Part shown: in pieces, positions 61,196 through 64,000 of the stretch
Layout: the number at the start of each line of letters is the position of its first letter
How positions within the stretch are numbered: the first letter of the stretch is position 1
Program-made: the position numbers and the translations under genes
The notes under the pieces: generated by a model
Databases searched by the model: none
What the model saw: only the letters and a program-made list of their open reading frames with translations
Told to the model about the DNA's origin: nothing
NCBI GenBank assembly: GCA_040219295.1
Contig: JAVJST010000005.1
Span: forward strand, 434,001-498,000
DNA length: 64,000 bases
Reading direction: 5' to 3'
From: JAVJST01 sp040219295
GTDB taxonomy: Bacteria > Pseudomonadota > Alphaproteobacteria > Rhodospirillales > Casp-alpha2

Positions 61196-61226
61196 TGTAT
61201 TGCGAATGCAAATCATTCGCAATACA
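61196..61226 (+). promoter_or_regulatory. Perfect 13-bp palindrome resembling a Fur box
   Basis: TGTATTGCGAATG (61196-61208), CAAAT, CATTCGCAATACA (61214-61226). The core GCGAATGCAAATCATTCGC agrees with the classical Fur consensus at 13 of 19 positions. It lies 29 bases before the ATG of the following gene, where it would overlap the promoter. Confidence 0.75.
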
Positions 61227-61254
61227 GTGCACATGACATCGTAAGGAGACCAAC

Positions 61255-61800
61255 ATGAACGCACTGAGGCCGCAGCGCCCGCGCACGCCGACAACCGAAC
61301 CGAGCGACGAGGCCGAGTGGCCGACCAGCGTTACCGACCTCAGCGAACCAGAGCTTCTGGTTCTTGGCGCGTACCGTCATTGGCTCACGGGGATCGAGAA
61401 CAACCGGCCGCTGCACTTCGAGATCGTATCCCGCGAATTCCGGCTGGCACTTTCGGGCGAGGACGGATCATCCGCGTTCACGGCGTTCGCCGGCATGATC
61501 CGCATCCTTGGTCATGGCGCCCGGCGAACGCTGAGGTTTCACTATCCCTGTTGTCGGGCGATCGCGCTGGACGAGGGGCAGATCGTGGCGTTGACTGCCG
61601 CCTGTCAGCAAAACCGACTGCTGCTGGCGCGCAGCATTGCCGAATGGATCGTCGACGAGGCCCAGGTCGGTGATCTTATGGGGCGGACATCGATGCTGGC
61701 GTCCTTGATGGACCGGCATGGTCTTCGGCTGCCGGACCGCATCGCGGCGCATCAGCAGTTGATCATGTCCGAAGCGACATACATCGATCGCGTTCACTGA
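61255..61800 (+). CDS. Hypothetical protein, probably iron-regulated
   Basis: A 181-residue soluble protein of unknown function. ATG 61255 follows AAGGAGA. After a Pro/Thr-rich start, VTDLSEPELLVLGAYRHWLT begins a helical domain; the centre has FHYPCCRAIALDEGQIVALT with a Cys-Cys pair, and the end is SMLASLMDRHGLRLPDRI. No known domain was recognised. The Fur-type palindrome directly upstream indicates repression by iron (or another metal). Confidence 0.75.
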   Translation: MNALRPQRPRTPTTEPSDEAEWPTSVTDLSEPELLVLGAYRHWLTGIENNRPLHFEIVSREFRLALSGEDGSSAFTAFAGMIRILGHGARRTLRFHYPCCRAIALDEGQIVALTAACQQNRLLLARSIAEWIVDEAQVGDLMGRTSMLASLMDRHGLRLPDRIAAHQQLIMSEATYIDRVH

Positions 61801-61821
61801 CCGTCGCCGGAGACCGGGCGG

Positions 61822-62787
61822 TTACCTGAAGTGGTCGGTCGCGCTGATGAGCTCGTGGATGATGCCGGGTTCCGACGAGGCATGGCCGGCGTCGTGAACG
61901 AGACGGAAATCCGCTTCCGGCCACGCCTTGTGGAGATCCCATGCGGTGCGCACCGGTGTACACATGTCGTAGCGACCCTGGACGATGACCGCCGGGATGT
62001 GGCGGCACTTGTCGATCTCGGCCAGCAACTGGCCGTCGTACTCGAAGAACCCGCCGTTGACGAAGTAGTGGCATTCGATTCTGGCGAACGCGAGCGAGTA
62101 GTCGTCTTCGCCGAAGTGGGCCTCTCTGGCCGGATCCGGCCACAATGATAGCGTCGAGCCTTCCCAGACGCTCCACGCGCGGGCGGCATTCTGGCGCACG
62201 ACGGCGTCGTCCGATGTCAGGCGCCGGTAGTATGCATCGATCATGTCGCCTCTTTCCGCCGGCGGGATCGGCGCGACGTAATGCTCCCAGGCGTCCGGAA
62301 ACACGTTGCTCGCACCCTCCTGGTAGAACCAGAGCAGCTCTGAGCGTCGCAGGGTGAAGATGCCCCGCAGCACCAGTTCGGTCACGCGGTCCGGGTGTTT
62401 CTGGGCGTAGGCCAGCGCGAGCGTGCTGCCCCAGGACCCGCCGAACACCTGCCATTGAGAGATGCCGAGATGATCGCGCAGCTTCTCGATGTCGCCGATC
62501 AGGTCCCAGGTGGTGTTGTTCTCCAGGCTGGCGTGCGGCGTCGACTGACCACAGCCGCGCTGATCGAACAGGATGATCCGGTATGAGGCCGGATCGAAAT
62601 ACCGACGAAACGCCGCATTCACACCGCCGCCCGGTCCGCCATGGAGGTAGACCACCGGCTTGCCGCCCGGGTTGCCGCATTGTTCGAAGAAGATCTCATG
62701 GCCGTCGCCGACGTCGAGCCGGTCCGTGTAGAATGGCTCGATGGCCGGATAGAGGCCCCGGCGTTTCATCGTTCGCTCGTCTTTCAT
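61822..62787 (-). CDS. pip: Proline iminopeptidase
   Basis: A 321-residue alpha/beta hydrolase that removes N-terminal proline from peptides. LHGGPGGGVNAAFRRYFDP and FDQRGCGQSTPHASLENNTT are typical, nucleophile Ser in FGGSWGSTLALAYAQ, acid in IVQGRYDMCTP, base in HDAGHASSEPG. Start ATG 62787 overlaps the stop of the methyltransferase gene (ATGA); ATG 62769 is the alternative. Confidence 0.96.
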   Translation of the reverse strand: MKDERTMKRRGLYPAIEPFYTDRLDVGDGHEIFFEQCGNPGGKPVVYLHGGPGGGVNAAFRRYFDPASYRIILFDQRGCGQSTPHASLENNTTWDLIGDIEKLRDHLGISQWQVFGGSWGSTLALAYAQKHPDRVTELVLRGIFTLRRSELLWFYQEGASNVFPDAWEHYVAPIPPAERGDMIDAYYRRLTSDDAVVRQNAARAWSVWEGSTLSLWPDPAREAHFGEDDYSLAFARIECHYFVNGGFFEYDGQLLAEIDKCRHIPAVIVQGRYDMCTPVRTAWDLHKAWPEADFRLVHDAGHASSEPGIIHELISATDHFR

Positions 62788-63476
62788 GCTTCCCCCGCGG
62801 GCTTGGTAAACAGGTTGACGCGCACCGGCTGGTCGAACCTGATGCCTTTTTCCTCCGCGACGCCGAGTTCGTCAAACAGCGAGCGGAGCGCGCTCTCCTG
62901 CGCGTCGAACGACGCCGTTCGGTCAGGATCGATGCGGCAGGTTTCCTCGCGGAAATCGTCGAAGTTGCCGTAATGGTAGGATGTTTCGTAAACCGTTTCC
63001 TCGACGGCCGCGAGCGCCGTCCCCGGCACCGAATGAAGTGCCTCGAGCGCCGCGCCCCGGACGACTGTTTCGTCGTCAACGGGCTTGTGAAGTTCAAACC
63101 CGCTGCCGGCGCATAGCGGTTCGGCGACGTAGAGCGTGCCGCCCGGCCGTAGCACGCGGGCTGCCTCCAGGAGGGCGGCGCTCATGGCGTTCTGCGGGAC
63201 GTGATGCAGCGAGAACATGAACACCACCAGGTCGAAGGACGCGTCGTCGAATGGCATGTCCTCCCCAACACCCTCCCGAAGATCGATGTCGGGTCGTTCG
63301 GCTTTCGCTGCGGCGATCTGCAGCGGGTTGCATTCGAGGCCGACGGCCTTGGCACCCTTTTTGGACATGTAGCTGACGAGTTCGCCCTTGCCGCACCCCA
63401 CATCGAGCGCGTTGCGCCCGTCGAGGCCGACGATGGTGGAGAGTGCCTTGCCGTTGCTGCGATAGTGAGGTGTCAT
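62784..63476 (-). CDS. SAM-dependent methyltransferase (class I)
   Basis: A 230-residue protein from ATG 63476, preceded by GGAG. Motif I is ALDVGCGKGELVSYMSKKG, followed by AVGLECNPLQIAAAKAE, motif II-like FDLVVFMFSLHHVPQNAMS and motif III ARVLRPGGTLYVAEPL. The UbiE/type-11 pattern suggests a small-molecule substrate that cannot be named. Co-transcribed with pip. Confidence 0.9.
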   Translation of the reverse strand: MTPHYRSNGKALSTIVGLDGRNALDVGCGKGELVSYMSKKGAKAVGLECNPLQIAAAKAERPDIDLREGVGEDMPFDDASFDLVVFMFSLHHVPQNAMSAALLEAARVLRPGGTLYVAEPLCAGSGFELHKPVDDETVVRGAALEALHSVPGTALAAVEETVYETSYHYGNFDDFREETCRIDPDRTASFDAQESALRSLFDELGVAEEKGIRFDQPVRVNLFTKPAGEA

Positions 63477-63649
63477 GTTTGGCTCCGTCCGGGTTCGGAA
63501 CATGGTGCACCCCGAGGCGGAAATTGTCACACTCGACGGTCAGTGAGATAGTGCCTGGGCTGGCCCGGGGAATCCCTTCAATCTGGCTCTACATCCGGGA
63601 CCAGCGCAGCAGTATCCACTCGTCGGACTAACCTTGGGGAGAATGTGAC

Positions 63650-64000
63650 ATGCTTATTGGCGTGCCAAAGGAAATCAAGAACCATGAGTACCGCGTCGGT
63701 TTGGTGCCAGGAAGCGTTCGCGAACTGGTCCACCACGGTCACGGAGTGATCGTCGAGACCAAGGCGGGCGAGGGGATCGGCGTGACCGACGCGGAATATC
63801 GCGCCGCCGGGGCCAAGATTCTCAAATCGGCGAAGGACGTGTTCGCCAAGGCGGACATGATCGTCAAGGTCAAGGAACCGCAGGCCGGCGAACGCAAGAT
63901 GCTGCGCGAAGGACAGGTACTGTTCACCTACCTTCATCTGGCGCCCGACGAGGCGCAGACAAAGGACCTGGTCAAGAGCGGTGCGAGCTGCATCGCCTAC
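63650..64000 (+). CDS. ald: Alanine dehydrogenase (5' part)
   Basis: The first 117 residues: MLIGVPKEIKNHEYRVGLVP, HGHGVIVETKAGEGIGVTD, and ADMIVKVKEPQAGERKMLRE, ending in TYLHLAPDEAQTKDLV. It is the N-terminal catalytic domain of NAD-dependent L-alanine dehydrogenase, which interconverts alanine with pyruvate and ammonia. The Lys and His of the active site (VKVKEP and YLHLA) are present. ATG 63650 follows GGGGAGAA. The gene continues beyond the window. Confidence 0.96.
   Translation, partial: MLIGVPKEIKNHEYRVGLVPGSVRELVHHGHGVIVETKAGEGIGVTDAEYRAAGAKILKSAKDVFAKADMIVKVKEPQAGERKMLREGQVLFTYLHLAPDEAQTKDLVKSGASCIAY

Overview
The window is a GC-rich chromosomal segment of an alphaproteobacterium, probably a free-living Rhodospirillales-like or related marine or soil organism. 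The reasons are the gene order ffh-rpsP and dapF-mtaB-ftsY, the small DUF1127 protein, the abundance of ABC transporters and amine or D-amino-acid catabolic genes, and two chemotaxis-type receptors. This assignment is inferred from gene content and was not confirmed by any search. I see no phage, insertion sequence, transposase, integrase or CRISPR array.

Layout. 1-12.6 kb is mostly core: rpsP (cut by the left edge) and ffh, a small ORF, an Fe-S protein, a marR-GNAT pair whose start codon lies inside a perfect inverted repeat, a histidine kinase, a glutamate-type symporter, then dapF-mtaB-ftsY-EamA-DUF1028-DUF924. 12.6-18.4 kb holds small and membrane proteins (a ClpP-fold membrane protein, a YjfB-like protein, a HAMP protein), pgk and a serine/threonine dehydratase. 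18.5-23.5 kb is a GntR regulator divergent from a NitT/TauT-type ABC transporter with a fumarylacetoacetate-hydrolase-family enzyme. 23.6-25.4 kb holds a PAS protein, a DUF457 membrane protein and a 28-residue membrane peptide.

25.4-36.1 kb looks like one catabolic locus for a methylated or cationic amine. It has a leftward DUF1028, PhyH and Rid-family operon, and rightward a flavin monooxygenase, a LysR regulator, a trimethylamine-dehydrogenase-like iron-sulfur flavoprotein with an altered substrate pocket, and a complete polyamine-type ABC transporter (ATPase, two permeases, binding protein). 36.2-39 kb carries a cupin gene and a 2-kb islet (dehalogenase/epoxide-hydrolase-type hydrolase plus LysR) bounded by a decayed tRNA-Val copy on the left and the intact tRNA-Val(GAC) on the right, with a third partial copy of the tRNA end and terminator further left.

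39-51.5 kb: N-formylglutamate amidohydrolase-like protein, acetyltransferase, lytic transglycosylase-like protein, lrgB-lrgA, GST, CoA transferase, DUF1127 protein, a MocR regulator divergent from an omega-amino-acid:pyruvate transaminase, a methyl-accepting chemotaxis protein and a 3-hydroxyisobutyrate dehydrogenase-family enzyme. 51.6-54.5 kb: a periplasmic four-EF-hand protein divergent from an OmpR-type response regulator and a sensor kinase with a poly-aspartate stretch in its sensor region, suggesting a Ca2+ or divalent-metal response module. 54.5-61.2 kb: PhyH oxygenase, dimethylglycine/sarcosine dehydrogenase-like flavoprotein, DgcN/DgcA-type D-glutamate catabolism pair and a BenE-family transporter. 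61.2-64 kb: a gene behind a near-perfect Fur-type box, proline iminopeptidase, a methyltransferase and alanine dehydrogenase (cut by the right edge).

The recurring theme is uptake and breakdown of nitrogenous small molecules (amines, N-methyl amino acids, D-amino acids, omega-amino acids), with local regulators next to most of the catabolic blocks.
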